NCBI RefSeq assembly: GCF_009296265.1
Contig: NZ_WBJS01000003.1
Coordinates: 248,001 to 312,000, forward strand
DNA: 64,000 nt
Source: Thioclava sp. JE_KL1
GTDB lineage: Bacteria > Pseudomonadota > Alphaproteobacteria > Rhodobacterales > Rhodobacteraceae
Direction: 5' to 3'
Both the position numbers and the translations under genes were made by a program. Shown here piece after piece: positions 38,550 through 48,884 of the stretch (position 1 is its first letter; each line of letters opens with the position of its first letter). Below the pieces are notes generated by a model, which was not told the DNA's origin, did no database searches, and saw nothing but the letters and a program-made list of their open reading frames with translations.

Positions 38550-39944
38550 TCAGAAGTGGATCGCGCGCCCGTAAGCGTCGAGCACCGACTCGTGCATCAT
38601 CTCCGACAGGGTCGGGTGCGGGAAGACGGTGTTCATCAGGTCTTCCTCGGTGGTCTCCAGCTGACGACCCACGACATAGCCCTGGATCAGCTCGGTCACT
38701 TCCGCGCCAACCATATGCGCGCCCAGCAATTCGCCGGTTTTCGCGTCGAACACGGTCTTCACCAGACCTTCGCTCTCGCCCAAGGCAATCGCCTTGCCGT
38801 TGCCGATGAAGGGGAAGCGGCCGACCTTGATGTCGTAGCCCGCCTCTTTCGCCTTCGCTTCGGTCATGCCGACCGAGGCGACCTGCGGCTGGCAATAGGT
38901 GCAGCCCGCGATCGAGCCCGGCTTGACCGGATGGGCGTGCTTGCCCGCGATCAGCTCGGCCACCATCACACCTTCATGGCTCGCCTTGTGCGCGAGCCAC
39001 GGTGCGCCCGCGATATCGCCGATGGCATAGAGCCCGTCGACGCCGGTGCGGCAGTATTCGTCGGTCACGACATGGGTGCGGTCGACCTTCACGCCCGCCT
39101 CTTCAAGGCCCAGATCCTCGACATTGCCGACGATGCCGACGGCGGAGATCACGGTGTCGACCTCCAGCGTCTCGGTCTTGCCGCCCTTGTCGAGCGTCGC
39201 GATGACCTTGTCGGCCTTGCGGTCGAGCTTGGTCACGGTGGTCTTCTCGCGGATCGTCATGCCCTGCTTCTCGAACTGCTTCTTGGCGAATTTCGAGATT
39301 TCCTCGTCTTCGACGGGCAGCACGCGATCCATCACCTCGACGACCGTCGTCTCGGCGCCCAGCGTATTGAAGAAGCTGGCGAATTCGATGCCGATCGCGC
39401 CGGAGCCGATGACCAGCAGCTTCTTCGGCTCGTGCGGCGGGTTGAGCGCGTGCTTGTAGGACCAGACGCGCTTGCCGTCGGCCTCGAGCCCCGGCAGGTT
39501 GCGCGCCCGCGCGCCGGTGGCCAGCACGATATTCTTGGCGGTCAGTTCCTCGCTACCCTTGTCGGTTTTCACCGAAACCTTGCCCTTGCCGGCAAGCTTC
39601 GCCGTGCCCATCACGACATCGACCTTGTTCTTCTTGAGAAGGTGGCCGACGCCGGAGGCGAGCTGCTTGGCCACCCCGCGCGAGCGTTTCACCACCGCGT
39701 CCAGGTCATAGCCGAACTTCTCGGCGCTGAGGCCGAAATCCTTCGCGCGCTCCATCAGGTGGAACACCTCGGCGGAGCGCAGCAGCGCCTTCGTGGGGAT
39801 ACAGCCCCAGTTGAGGCAGATGCCGCCCAGATGCTCGCGCTCTACGATCGCGACCTTGAGGCCCAGCTGTGCGCCCCGGATGGCGCTGACATAGCCCCCC
39901 GGCCCTGCCCCGATCACAATCATGTCGTAGCTTTTCGATGCCAT
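38550..39944 (-). CDS. lpdA: Dihydrolipoyl dehydrogenase (E3)
   Basis: The 464-residue flavoprotein reoxidises lipoamide of 2-oxo acid dehydrogenase complexes with NAD. It has the FAD motif VIGAGPGGYVSAIRGAQLG, the redox disulfide GGICLNWGCIPTKALL (Cys-x4-Cys), the NAD motif VIGSGAIGIEFASFF and the catalytic C-terminal HPTLSEMMHESVLDA (His-x4-Glu). GGAGGG precedes the ATG. No E1 or E2 gene is adjacent, so which complex it serves cannot be told here. Confidence 0.94.
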   Translation of the reverse strand: MASKSYDMIVIGAGPGGYVSAIRGAQLGLKVAIVEREHLGGICLNWGCIPTKALLRSAEVFHLMERAKDFGLSAEKFGYDLDAVVKRSRGVAKQLASGVGHLLKKNKVDVVMGTAKLAGKGKVSVKTDKGSEELTAKNIVLATGARARNLPGLEADGKRVWSYKHALNPPHEPKKLLVIGSGAIGIEFASFFNTLGAETTVVEVMDRVLPVEDEEISKFAKKQFEKQGMTIREKTTVTKLDRKADKVIATLDKGGKTETLEVDTVISAVGIVGNVEDLGLEEAGVKVDRTHVVTDEYCRTGVDGLYAIGDIAGAPWLAHKASHEGVMVAELIAGKHAHPVKPGSIAGCTYCQPQVASVGMTEAKAKEAGYDIKVGRFPFIGNGKAIALGESEGLVKTVFDAKTGELLGAHMVGAEVTELIQGYVVGRQLETTEEDLMNTVFPHPTLSEMMHESVLDAYGRAIHF

Positions 39945-39980
39945 GTCTTCCCTCCGGTCAGAAACTGGTTTGGCATTAAA

Positions 39981-40565
39981 CTATTTTACGGACAGCTTCA
40001 ACTCATCCGCATCCGCAAGCGCTTTGCGGTAGCCGCCCTGTTCCATAAATGCCTGTTCCTCGGGCGTCGTTTCGCGATCTAGCGCGGAATTGCGCCAAGG
40101 GAAGCGCCCGAACCGTTCGATCACTGAACGATGTGCGCGCGCATGGCGCAGGTTATCCTCCGAGCGCCAGCGCTCGGCGAATAGCGACACGGCACGATCC
40201 TGATCCGCAAGTTCCTCGGAATGCATGAAAGGCAGGTAGAAGAATTGCTGCAGCGGCGGGCCGATCTGCAGGTCGAACCCTTCGGCAATCGCGCGATCGG
40301 CATGGCGGCGCGCCATTGGGTCGGTCTGAAAGGCGCGCGGGTCTTCGCGAAACATGTTGCGCGGGAACTGATCGAGCAGCAGCAAAAGCGCCAGCGCGCC
40401 CTCGGCGTTACGCTCCCATTCGCTCAGCGCGCCTTGCGCGCCCACCTGCCAGAGCGGCGCATAGCGACGCCGGATCGCGGCGTCGATCTGCTCGCTCGAC
40501 TGATACCAGTATTTCTCGCCGACCTCGATACGCCAGAAGCGTATAATCTCGTTGATGCGATCCAT
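39981..40565 (-). CDS. DUF924 family protein
   Basis: The 194-residue protein matches DUF924, a helical TPR-like family. Typical blocks are IIRFWRIEVGEKYWYQ, LLLLLDQFPRNMFR, and FFYLPFMHSEELADQ, as well as the C-terminal LDRETTPEEQAFM. It has no signal peptide and no known catalytic motif. The ATG has GGGAGGG upstream. It lies upstream of lpd on the same strand with a gap of 36 bases. The function is unknown. Confidence 0.87.
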   Translation of the reverse strand: MDRINEIIRFWRIEVGEKYWYQSSEQIDAAIRRRYAPLWQVGAQGALSEWERNAEGALALLLLLDQFPRNMFREDPRAFQTDPMARRHADRAIAEGFDLQIGPPLQQFFYLPFMHSEELADQDRAVSLFAERWRSEDNLRHARAHRSVIERFGRFPWRNSALDRETTPEEQAFMEQGGYRKALADADELKLSVK

Positions 40566-40652
40566 GGTAACGGCCCTCCCCTGCCGTGCCTGCCCCGCCT
40601 GATCTTCAGATCATGGTAGGGCAAGCGCAGGGGCAGGCAAAGGGGGCTTGCG

Positions 40653-41966
40653 TCAGCCGGTGGTCTCGGTGCGCTTGTCGGCCTCGGACGGCTCGTCCGC
40701 ATCTGCCTCGGCTTCGGCCTCCGCTTCCGCTTCCGCTTCTTCCTGAGCGACTTCGAGACGGGCCTCGACCGCAACCGCCGTCGCCGTCGGCGAGAGCAGC
40801 GTGTAGGAGCCGGTCTCGTCCGCCGAAGGCGCTTCGCGGCGCGTCATCCGCCACGCGGCATAGCCCGCGATCCCGGCACAGAGCACCCCGATATAGAGGA
40901 AAAACCCGCCCGGTCCCATGACGCTCATGAGCCAACCGGTCACCAGCGGCCCCGCCACCGCACCAAGCCCGTTGATGAACATCAGCCCCGCCGAAGCGGA
41001 CGCCATATCGGAATAATCGAGATAGTCATTCGTATAGGCGATCAGCAGCGAATAGAGCGGGTTGGCCACACCGCCGATCAGCGCAGCCCCGATCAGCAGC
41101 ACCCAGAAGGGCGGGTTCGTCGCGAAGATCGCGAAGGTCACTACCGCACCTACAAGCGCCGCGCCCATGATCACGCGGCGCCGGTCCATCCGATCCGAAG
41201 CCCAGCCAATCGGATATTGCAGGAAGAGGCCGCCCACATAGATCGCCGCCACGAAGGCCGAAATCTGCTTCACGTTGAGCCCTTCGGCGGTGCCCCAGAC
41301 CGAAGCCATGCCGAACATCGCCGAGATGATGCCGCCCAGCAGGAAAATCCCCACCATGCCCAGCGGTGAGGCCTCCCAGAGCCGCCTGAAGGTCATTCGC
41401 TGGATCGTCTCGAAGCTGGGTGCGGGCGAGGCCGCGAGCAGGATCGGCGTGAAGGACAGCGACACCAGCACCGAGGGGATCACGAAGAGGAGATAGCCCG
41501 CCGGATCACCCACGTTCAGCAGCGCCTGCGCCGTGACGATGCCGAACATCTGCATGATCATGTAGAGCGACAGCGCCTGCCCGCGCGTCTCGTTGGTCGA
41601 GCCCGCGTTCAGCCAGCTTTCCGCCGTGATATACACGCCCGAGAAGGAGAAGCCGATCAGCACGCGCAGCGCCACCCAGGAGGGCCAGTTCGGGAAGGCG
41701 GCGTAAAGAACGAGGATCGCCGAGATCAGCGAACCGAGCGCCGCGAAGACCCGCACATGACCGACGCGCGCGATCATCTCCGGCACCATGCGCGACCCGA
41801 ACAGGAAGCCCGCGAAATAGGCCGACATGACGAGCGACATGTAGAAAGTGTCGATACCCTCGATCTTGCCGCGGATACCAAGCAGCGTGCCCTGCATCCC
41901 GTTGCCGACCATCAAGAGCATGATGCCCAGCAATAGCGGCCATGTCTGGCGCAGCACTAACAACAT
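40653..41966 (-). CDS. Major facilitator superfamily transporter with acidic repeat tail
   Basis: The 437-residue protein has twelve predicted transmembrane helices and an MFS-type loop (GWASDRMDRRRV) between helices. It resembles the YcaD-like group (TFYMSLVMSAYFAGFLFGSRMVPEMI). The last 50 residues are cytoplasmic and unusual, with a Glu-Ala run (EEAEAEAEAEAEADADE) encoded by hexamer DNA repeats at about 40705-40740. The substrate is unknown. It has a GGGAG ribosome site. Confidence 0.87.
   Translation of the reverse strand: MLLVLRQTWPLLLGIMLLMVGNGMQGTLLGIRGKIEGIDTFYMSLVMSAYFAGFLFGSRMVPEMIARVGHVRVFAALGSLISAILVLYAAFPNWPSWVALRVLIGFSFSGVYITAESWLNAGSTNETRGQALSLYMIMQMFGIVTAQALLNVGDPAGYLLFVIPSVLVSLSFTPILLAASPAPSFETIQRMTFRRLWEASPLGMVGIFLLGGIISAMFGMASVWGTAEGLNVKQISAFVAAIYVGGLFLQYPIGWASDRMDRRRVIMGAALVGAVVTFAIFATNPPFWVLLIGAALIGGVANPLYSLLIAYTNDYLDYSDMASASAGLMFINGLGAVAGPLVTGWLMSVMGPGGFFLYIGVLCAGIAGYAAWRMTRREAPSADETGSYTLLSPTATAVAVEARLEVAQEEAEAEAEAEAEADADEPSEADKRTETTG
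40705..40740. repeat. Hexanucleotide repeat in the MFS gene
   Basis: Imperfect tandem copies of a GCTTCC/GCCTCG-type hexamer encode the Glu-Ala run of the transporter tail. Changes in copy number would stay in frame. Confidence 0.6.
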
Positions 41967-42054
41967 GTCTTGGACTCCCGGGGAATGATTTGGATTGCGT
42001 CGTGTCGCGGCATCTAGTCCGCAGCGAAGACATTTCCAAGCCCTGAAAGCGACT

Positions 42055-43116
42055 CTACGGAATTAGAAGCGACGCATCGCCGTAAGAGAAGAAACGATAG
42101 CCCGTCTTAACCGCATGATCGTAAATTTCGCGTATACGGTCCTGGCCCATCAAAGCCGAGACCAGCATCAGCAGCGTCGATTTCGGAAGGTGGAAATTCG
42201 TCATCAGCGCGTCGGTGATGCGGAACTCGAAGCCGGGATAAATGAAGATGTCGGTGGCATCGCGGAAGGGCACGATATGGCCTTTCGCCCCACCCTCGGC
42301 ACGCGCGGCGCTCTCGATCAGGCGCAGCGCGGTGGTGCCGACGGGGATGACGCGGCCGCCCGCCTGTTTGGTCGCGTTGATCTCGGCTGCCGCCTGTTCG
42401 CTCACCTCGCCCCATTCGGCATGCATCTTGTGGGTGGTGACGTCCTCGACCTTCACCGGCAGGAAGGTGCCCGCGCCGACATGGAGCGTGACTTCGGTGA
42501 ACTCCACGCCCTTGGCGGCCAGCGCCTCCAGCAGTTCGCGCGTGAAATGCAAGCTGGCGGTCGGGGCAGCGACCGCGCCGGAATGGCGTGCGAAGACGGT
42601 CTGGTAATCGCGCTTGTCCTCGTCATCGGGGGCACGCAGCGCCGCGATATAGGGCGGCAGCGGCATCGCCCCCGCCTCAGCCAGTGCCACGTCGAAATCG
42701 TCGCCCGACAGGTTGAAGCTGAGCCGAAGCTGGCCGTTCTCGATCGCCTCGACCCTGGCCGAGAGCGCGTCGGAGAAGACGATCTCCTCGCCTTCCTTCA
42801 CCTTGCGCAACGGCTTGGCCAGCGCCGACCATTCGCCACCCGGTGCGGGCTCCAGAAGCGTCACCTCGACCTTCGCGACCACCTCGCCCTGCGCGCTTTG
42901 CCGGGTCCGCGTGCCCGCAAGCCGCGCCGGGATCACCTTGGTGTTGTTGAGCACCAGCCGGTCGCCGGGGCGGAAGATGTCGATCAGATCGCGCACATGG
43001 CGGTCATGGATCGCATCGCCCTCGGCCAGCAGCAGCCGCGCCGCATCGCGCGGGCGCGCGGGCCGCGTCGCAATCAGCCCCTCTGGGAGCTCGAAATCGA
43101 AATCGTCTAGCTTCAT
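42055..43116 (-). CDS. queA: S-adenosylmethionine:tRNA ribosyltransferase-isomerase
   Basis: The 353-residue enzyme adds the cyclopentenediol moiety of queuosine to tRNA. Family blocks include [50 protein letters not shown] and the C-terminal [18 protein letters not shown]. It follows the AsmA-like gene after eight bases and so probably shares its transcript. The other queuosine gene here, tgt, lies at the far end of the window. Confidence 0.95.
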   Translation of the reverse strand: MKLDDFDFELPEGLIATRPARPRDAARLLLAEGDAIHDRHVRDLIDIFRPGDRLVLNNTKVIPARLAGTRTRQSAQGEVVAKVEVTLLEPAPGGEWSALAKPLRKVKEGEEIVFSDALSARVEAIENGQLRLSFNLSGDDFDVALAEAGAMPLPPYIAALRAPDDEDKRDYQTVFARHSGAVAAPTASLHFTRELLEALAAKGVEFTEVTLHVGAGTFLPVKVEDVTTHKMHAEWGEVSEQAAAEINATKQAGGRVIPVGTTALRLIESAARAEGGAKGHIVPFRDATDIFIYPGFEFRITDALMTNFHLPKSTLLMLVSALMGQDRIREIYDHAVKTGYRFFSYGDASLLIP

Positions 43117-43124
43117 CGTCAGCC

Positions 43125-46100
43125 TTATTCGCTCAGCACCTTGGGCGGCCCCGCCCGGAACAACTCGCGCAGACCGCCCGGCGCGAGCACCGACAGCGGA
43201 TTGATCGAGACCTTCGGCGCATCGGAGCTTCCGCGCAGCGAGTAGTTGAACCCGAAAAGCCCCTCGCCTTGCTTGGAGATGACCTGACCGATCCCGTTTA
43301 CGAGATAGAAAGGCGAGATCACGCCCTTCATGTTCAGTGTCTTCGATTGCGGGTAATAGTTGCCCGTCATCGTCACCCCCATAGAGGCCCCCACGGCGGC
43401 GCCCCGTGTGACACTCACCCCGTTGGGCGTCAAGCGGAAGGCGCCATCGACCGAGCTGAACAGGATGCCATCACCGCTGAGCTGCTCCAGCAGCCCCACA
43501 CCCGAGGCCGCTGACAGGAGCGAGGCCAGAACGGGCGCGTCCTTCACCCGCAGATTGGCGACCGTGAGCTTTCCGTCATAGCTCTTCTGTCCAAGCGGGG
43601 TCAGCACCAGCGCGCCCTGCCCGCCGCGGGCCTTGGTGAAGATCCCGGTCGCCGCCAGCGCGCGGCCTGCGTCGCGGGTTTGCGCGCGCACCGAGACGCG
43701 CCCGCCTGCAGCCGGGATCACCGTGCCGTCGATCGGCGCGCTGCCGTTGAGCTGCCCCTGAAACCGGCCCGAGAGGCCGCCGCGCGTGCTGAAATCGCCC
43801 CGGAAGCCTGTCAGCGCGATGCCATCCGTAATCTGCAGCCGGTCGAGCGACGCGCTGATCGCCGTGCCGGCACCGCTCGCGCTGGCACCCGCACCGCCGC
43901 CCAAATCCGCCTTGGCGAGGTCCAGCCTGCCCGAGGTGACATTCACTTTCGGCGGGCGCGCCTTGCCCTGACCGATCAGATCGACGCTGCCGGTGAACCA
44001 GTTGCCGACGCTCAGGCTCGAGAACCGCGCCCGGTTCAGCCCGCCGCCCTTGTTCAAGGTGATGTCGCCCTGCGCCTTCAGCCCCGCCGCGCTCAGCGAC
44101 AGGCTGTCGACCTGCGGCGGCGCGCCGAGCGTGCCGGACATTTTCAGATCGCCCGCACTGCCCGGCGCTTTGCTCCAGCCGATTTCCGGGATCGACAGGC
44201 GGATCCCCTGCAACGCGCTCGCGAAGGTGAACCGCGTCGGTTGATCCTTGCGCAGCTCGAGCGCGATACGGCCCTTACCCGAGCCGCGCACCATACCGTT
44301 GGGCAGCGCGATCCCCAGCCGGTCGAGCCCATCGGGGCTGACATCGACCGTGCCCGCGACCTCCGAGCGCCCCTTGTTCTCCGGTCCGAATTTCTGCGTC
44401 CAGGCGGCATCGAACCCGACACCGGACAGAGTGCCCTTGCCCGAGATCGTCATCCCTTTCGGATCGGCCTTCAGCGTCAGCAAATCGGACCGTAGCGGCC
44501 GGTCGGGAACCAGCGTGTCGCTCTTCACCTCGGTCAGCCGGGCGGTCACGTCGAAATCGATCTCGTCCTGCGGCACATTGGGCTTCAGCGGCAAGCGGAT
44601 CACCGAGCGCGCCTCGGCCCAGCCCTGCGCCACGTCGGTGCTCATGCCCGCCTTGCTGAGGAATTCGAACGGCGGCTGGTCGAGCAGCGACAGAGCCGCC
44701 GGGATCGGAGAGCGCGTCATCAGCGTGACCTCCGCCGGGGCGGGTTTGATGCGGATATCGGGCACGATGAGCGACGAGCCCGTCACCTCGATCCGCCCGC
44801 CCGACGGCGCGGTCACATGCCCCTCCTCGACCTTGAGCGCCTGTCGCGTGTCGATGATCGTGGCAAAGCCCCGGCCCTGCTGCACGGGCGGCAGAGTTTT
44901 GATGATCCGCACATCCGCGCCCCGGAACTCGTAGCCGAGCGCCAGTTTCGGCTGCGCGCCCGGCACCAACCGCAGCGCCACGCGGGCATTGCGCAGCTGG
45001 CCCGTGGTCACGTTCTTCTCGAGCCATTCGCGGGTCTTCGGCACGACCGCGGGCGGCCAGAGCGCGAGCAGCTTGGTCTGGTCGATCTGGTCGATCCCGG
45101 CATCGAGCGCGACTTTCCAGCCGTCCTTTTCCGCGCTGACCTTGCCGCGCGCCGAGATCGTCGTGTCGCCCTGATCGTTGAGTTCCAGCTGGCCGATATC
45201 GATGCGGAACGGATCGAGGTTCAGCCGGAAATCGACCGCGCCTTGCGCGAATTGCACCGGGCTCTCGAACAGGCCCGCCGGATCGAGCTGCAGATCGGAA
45301 ATCGCGATCTGGCCGACGATCTTCTGCGGCACCCCGCCTTCGAGATCGCGCAGATAGGTGTGGCCCGCCGCTTTCAGGCGCAGCGCCCGGCTGTTGAGCG
45401 AAAGCGTCGAGACCTCGACGCGCTGCCGTTTCGGATCGTAGTTGAGATAAAGCTTGCCGTTCTCGATCGGGATCGGGTTCACGCCCTCATTGGGCCGGAT
45501 CGCGCCCCGCCCGATTTCGAGCATCGCGTTCATCCCGGTCAGCTCGCCCTTGTCGTTGAGCCCCGAGCGCAGCGCCCCCGAGATCGGCGCATCGAGCACA
45601 CCGAGCGCCGCAAGCGCCGGGGCCTGCACCGCCAGATCGCGCGCCGGAAGCGCGGTCACGGCGGCCCCGAAACTAGCCTCACGGCTGGCTTTCTGCGTGG
45701 TCATCGACAGCGCGACCTGCGCCGGTTTCGTCTGCCCGCTGCCCAGATCGAACCCCAGCGCGACCGAGATTTCACTGTCGCTTTGAGTCAGCTTGAAGCG
45801 GCCATCGGTGACCTTCCAGAGCCGGTCGAGCCGCTCGTCCATCAGCCGGATTTGCAGGTCTTCCGCACTGATCTGCTGCAGCCGAGACAGCGCCGGAACC
45901 TCCAGGGTTTTCTCAAATGTCTCAATGAGATCGGAGGCGTTATTCAAGTCGATATTGGCGAAGCGATTGCCGCCGCCGAAATCGAGATCCAGATTGCCGT
46001 CGGGCAGACGATGCAGCGACAGGCTCGCGCCGCGCAGCCGAAACGAGCGCGGCTCGACCCGCCCGCGCAGCAAAGGCTCCGCCCAGAGCGTCATGCGCAA

Positions 46101-46520
46101 TTCCGGCAAGACCGCGATCGGCAGCCCCGAGGGCCGCTCCAGCCGCACCGTGTTCAGGCGGATCCGGGGGCGGATGCCATCGTCGATGTAAAGATCGATC
46201 CCGCCGGACAGCCGGACCCGCATCTGGCCTTGCAAGGCGTCATTGGCGCGGGTCTCGATGCGCGCGACGATCCATTGCGGCACGGCGACCGCGCGATGCG
46301 TGATGACGAGAAAGGCACCGGCAGCCACGACCCCAAGAAACAGGAAGCTGAGAACAAGAAGCAGACCGGTGCGGGCACGGCGGCCACGGCTCACCGGCGT
46401 CTCTGTCCCGGGCTGGGTCTCGGCCTCGGGTTTGGGCATCTCGGCATCGCTCAACGACGCATCGCTCGCCCTTTCGGGCGCGCCGGACGTTTCGCGACTA
46501 TCGGGACGCTGTCTCTCCAT
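43125..46520 (-). CDS. Large AsmA/YhdP-like protein (DUF3971)
   Basis: The 1131-residue protein has a cytoplasmic N-terminal tail rich in Glu, Ser and Pro, one transmembrane helix (about residues 51-74, [20 protein letters not shown]) and a very long periplasmic part. It fits the DUF3971/AsmA_2 family to which YhdP belongs. Known members are bridge-like proteins that carry phospholipids to the outer membrane. The C-terminal region ([18 protein letters not shown]-type, ending with [22 protein letters not shown]) is the conserved AsmA-like end. It heads an operon with queA. Lipid transport is inferred from family knowledge. Confidence 0.88.
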   Translation of the reverse strand: MERQRPDSRETSGAPERASDASLSDAEMPKPEAETQPGTETPVSRGRRARTGLLLVLSFLFLGVVAAGAFLVITHRAVAVPQWIVARIETRANDALQGQMRVRLSGGIDLYIDDGIRPRIRLNTVRLERPSGLPIAVLPELRMTLWAEPLLRGRVEPRSFRLRGASLSLHRLPDGNLDLDFGGGNRFANIDLNNASDLIETFEKTLEVPALSRLQQISAEDLQIRLMDERLDRLWKVTDGRFKLTQSDSEISVALGFDLGSGQTKPAQVALSMTTQKASREASFGAAVTALPARDLAVQAPALAALGVLDAPISGALRSGLNDKGELTGMNAMLEIGRGAIRPNEGVNPIPIENGKLYLNYDPKRQRVEVSTLSLNSRALRLKAAGHTYLRDLEGGVPQKIVGQIAISDLQLDPAGLFESPVQFAQGAVDFRLNLDPFRIDIGQLELNDQGDTTISARGKVSAEKDGWKVALDAGIDQIDQTKLLALWPPAVVPKTREWLEKNVTTGQLRNARVALRLVPGAQPKLALGYEFRGADVRIIKTLPPVQQGRGFATIIDTRQALKVEEGHVTAPSGGRIEVTGSSLIVPDIRIKPAPAEVTLMTRSPIPAALSLLDQPPFEFLSKAGMSTDVAQGWAEARSVIRLPLKPNVPQDEIDFDVTARLTEVKSDTLVPDRPLRSDLLTLKADPKGMTISGKGTLSGVGFDAAWTQKFGPENKGRSEVAGTVDVSPDGLDRLGIALPNGMVRGSGKGRIALELRKDQPTRFTFASALQGIRLSIPEIGWSKAPGSAGDLKMSGTLGAPPQVDSLSLSAAGLKAQGDITLNKGGGLNRARFSSLSVGNWFTGSVDLIGQGKARPPKVNVTSGRLDLAKADLGGGAGASASGAGTAISASLDRLQITDGIALTGFRGDFSTRGGLSGRFQGQLNGSAPIDGTVIPAAGGRVSVRAQTRDAGRALAATGIFTKARGGQGALVLTPLGQKSYDGKLTVANLRVKDAPVLASLLSAASGVGLLEQLSGDGILFSSVDGAFRLTPNGVSVTRGAAVGASMGVTMTGNYYPQSKTLNMKGVISPFYLVNGIGQVISKQGEGLFGFNYSLRGSSDAPKVSINPLSVLAPGGLRELFRAGPPKVLSE

Positions 46521-46699
46521 ACCGTTCGTCTTGCGCCCGTTGGATCGGGGCTTTTTCTCCCTCGGCGGCGGCGCGTGCCGACCCCGTCTCTTATGCCGGG
46601 CCCACCGCGCGCGGTCTTGCCCGGGTCTCCTGCCTCGTGGTTAAGTCTCGCGCAAGCGGGCGTGGAAAGTAAGCCCCGAAACTGCAAGGAGGTTCCCCA

Positions 46700-47203
46700 A
46701 TGATCGAGACAGGCGAAAAAGCGCCGGAGTTCACCCTTCCCGCGACGGGCGGCAAGAGCTTCGAAACGCTCGGAAATCCGATCACGAAAGACGGAAATCT
46801 GACGCTGTCGGCCTTTGCGGGCCGTCCGGTCGTGCTGTATTTCTACCCCAAGGACAACACGCCCGGCTGCACCACCGAGGCGCTCGATTTCACCCGGCTC
46901 GCCCCGGACTTCGCCGAGGCTGGCGCGGTCGTCATCGGCATTTCGAAAGACAGCCTCAAGAAGCACGAGAATTTCTGCGCCAAGCATGATCTGGGCATCT
47001 ATCTCGCCTCGGACGATGGCGGCGAGACCTGCGAAAGCTATGGCGTCTGGGCCGAAAAATCGATGTATGGCAAAACCTTCTGGGGCATTGTTCGTGCGAC
47101 TTTCCTCATCGGCGCGGACGGCAATGTCGCGCGGGTCTGGCCGAAGGTGAAAGTCAAAGGCCACGCCGAAGAGGTGCTCGAAGCCGCCCGCGACCTGGGC
47201 TGA
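46700..47203 (+). CDS. bcp: Bcp-type thioredoxin-dependent peroxiredoxin
   Basis: The 167-residue peroxidase reduces hydroperoxides in the cytoplasm. The peroxidatic cysteine sits in DNTPGCTTEALDF (about residue 53). The resolving cysteine that many Bcp proteins have five residues later is replaced here, although later cysteines exist (NFCAKH, GETCES). It has the conserved YPKDNTPGCT and F-WG-VRATFLI-type blocks. AAGGAGG precedes the ATG. It is monocistronic. Confidence 0.94.
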   Translation: MIETGEKAPEFTLPATGGKSFETLGNPITKDGNLTLSAFAGRPVVLYFYPKDNTPGCTTEALDFTRLAPDFAEAGAVVIGISKDSLKKHENFCAKHDLGIYLASDDGGETCESYGVWAEKSMYGKTFWGIVRATFLIGADGNVARVWPKVKVKGHAEEVLEAARDLG

Positions 47204-47567
47204 CCCGCCAAGCGGGCGCAGCGCCCCGGATGCCCCGTTAGCGGGCGACAGATGTCGCGCCGCGGGGGCGTTGTGTGGCGCGCGCCCGGCGGCAAGCGCG
47301 GATCACACCAACGTGACGCAGAGATGACTGGCGGGACCGAAACCGCCGGGCAACGCGGCCTTTTGGGCAGAAAACCGCTCATACCGCGCGCGCGAGGGAA
47401 CCGTGACCAAATGCGAGGGGGAAAGAGGTTGCCCGGACCTGCCCCCCTTGGTAATCCCATTGCTCAAGGGCGGAGGACTTATCCACAAGCAGGACGGGTG
47501 CGCCGCCGCAAGTGACGTGCGGCCCCGTGGCCGCGCTTGATCCGAAACAAACACAGGACCGACCGGC
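47204..47567. other. Intergenic region between bcp and the M23 peptidase gene
   Basis: This region of 364 bases has no ORF I can support. A perfect 14-base palindrome (GCGACAGATGTCGC) lies at 47245-47258. The last 100 bases should contain the promoter of the peptidase-bactofilin operon. Confidence 0.4.
47245..47258. promoter_or_regulatory. Palindrome resembling a RegA/PrrA site
   Basis: GCGAC-N4-GTCGC is a perfect dyad and matches the half-sites proposed for RegA/PrrA (GCGNC-Nx-GNCGC). It lies 42 bases after bcp and 310 before the next gene, so a regulatory role is doubtful. Confidence 0.25.
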
Positions 47568-48884
47568 TTGCCTAGACGCATTCTCGACCGCCTGAACACC
47601 CGTCTCGAGCGCATCCTGCCCGAACAGCGGCTGTTTCTGAAATCAGACAGCGCCACGCGGTTCGTCCGACTGCGCCCCCTCACCCAAGCGAGTGTACTGG
47701 CGATCGGCGCAGGTGTGTTCGTGTGGTCGATGGCCGCAACCTCGATGCTCTTCATCGACGGAATTTCCTCCGGCGGGGCCGAGCAGAACGACAAGGTCGC
47801 GAAACTCGCCTTCGAGCGCCGCCTCGACGCGCTCTCGCAAGAGCGTGACGCCCGCGCCGCCGAAGCCCTCGCCGCCCAGGACCGCTTCCAGACCGCCCTC
47901 GAGCAGGTCTCGAAGATGCAATCCACGCTGCTCGCCTCGGAAGAACGCAAGCGCGAGCTGGAAACCGGGATCGGCGTGATCCAGGCCACCCTGCGCCGCA
48001 CCATGGACGAGCGCGACAAAGCCCGGCTCGCGTTGGCCAAAGCCGAGGGCAAAGGCCCAGACGCGGGTCCGACGCCGATCGCCCGCGCCGAGGACATGGA
48101 GAAGACGGTCGACATGCTGTCCACCGCGCTCGGCGAGACCGCGAAGGAACGCGACACCGCAAATGCCGATGCCAAGACCGCGCAACTGCAGATGGACAAG
48201 ATCGCGCTGCAGAAGCGTCTCCTCGAACAGCGCAACGACGAAATCTTCACCACGCTCGAAGGGGCGGTGAAAATCTCGATGGAGCCGCTCGACAAGGTCT
48301 TCAAACAGGCCGGCATGGACCCCGATCACGTGCTCAAGGAAATCAAACGGGGCTATTCGGGCACCGGCGGGCCGCTCTCGCCGATCTCGCTCTCGACCAA
48401 GGGCACGGCCGATCTCGATGGCGACACCGCGCGCGCCGAGAACATCCTGCGCAAGCTCGACGAGATGAACATGTATCGCATCGCCGTCGACAAGCTGCCC
48501 TTCTCGATGCCGGTGAAGGCGCATTTCCGCTTCTCGTCGCCCTTCGGGTGGCGCTGGGGTCGGATGCATGAGGGCGTCGATATGGCCGCCCCGATCGGCA
48601 CCAAGGTCTATGCCCCCGCCGATGGCGTCGTGATCGCCGCCGAGCACGAGCGTGGCTACGGCAATATCGTCAAGATCCGCCACGAGTTCGGCATTACCAC
48701 CCGCTACGGCCACCTCAACAAATTCCACGTGAAAGTGGGGCAAAAAGTGTCGCAAGGCGAGTGGATTGCTGATATGGGCAATACCGGACACTCCACGGGA
48801 CCGCATCTGCACTACGAGATCCGGCTCGGAGGCAAGCCAATTAACCCGATGACCTTCATCAAGGCTGGTAAGAATGTTTTCTAA
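47568..48884 (+). CDS. M23 family metallopeptidase, membrane-anchored with coiled coil
   Basis: The 438-residue protein has a cytoplasmic N-terminus, one transmembrane helix (about residues 44-64), a long coiled coil (about 75-235) and a C-terminal LytM/M23 domain. All zinc and catalytic residues are in place: HEGVDMAAPIGTKV (H-x3-D), YGHLNKF and HLHYEIR. It should cleave peptidoglycan cross-links in the periplasm. The start is a TTG at 47568, with AGGA nine bases upstream. It overlaps the bactofilin gene by 11 bases, an association known from other bacteria, in which the bactofilin positions the peptidase. Confidence 0.9.
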   Translation: MPRRILDRLNTRLERILPEQRLFLKSDSATRFVRLRPLTQASVLAIGAGVFVWSMAATSMLFIDGISSGGAEQNDKVAKLAFERRLDALSQERDARAAEALAAQDRFQTALEQVSKMQSTLLASEERKRELETGIGVIQATLRRTMDERDKARLALAKAEGKGPDAGPTPIARAEDMEKTVDMLSTALGETAKERDTANADAKTAQLQMDKIALQKRLLEQRNDEIFTTLEGAVKISMEPLDKVFKQAGMDPDHVLKEIKRGYSGTGGPLSPISLSTKGTADLDGDTARAENILRKLDEMNMYRIAVDKLPFSMPVKAHFRFSSPFGWRWGRMHEGVDMAAPIGTKVYAPADGVVIAAEHERGYGNIVKIRHEFGITTRYGHLNKFHVKVGQKVSQGEWIADMGNTGHSTGPHLHYEIRLGGKPINPMTFIKAGKNVF

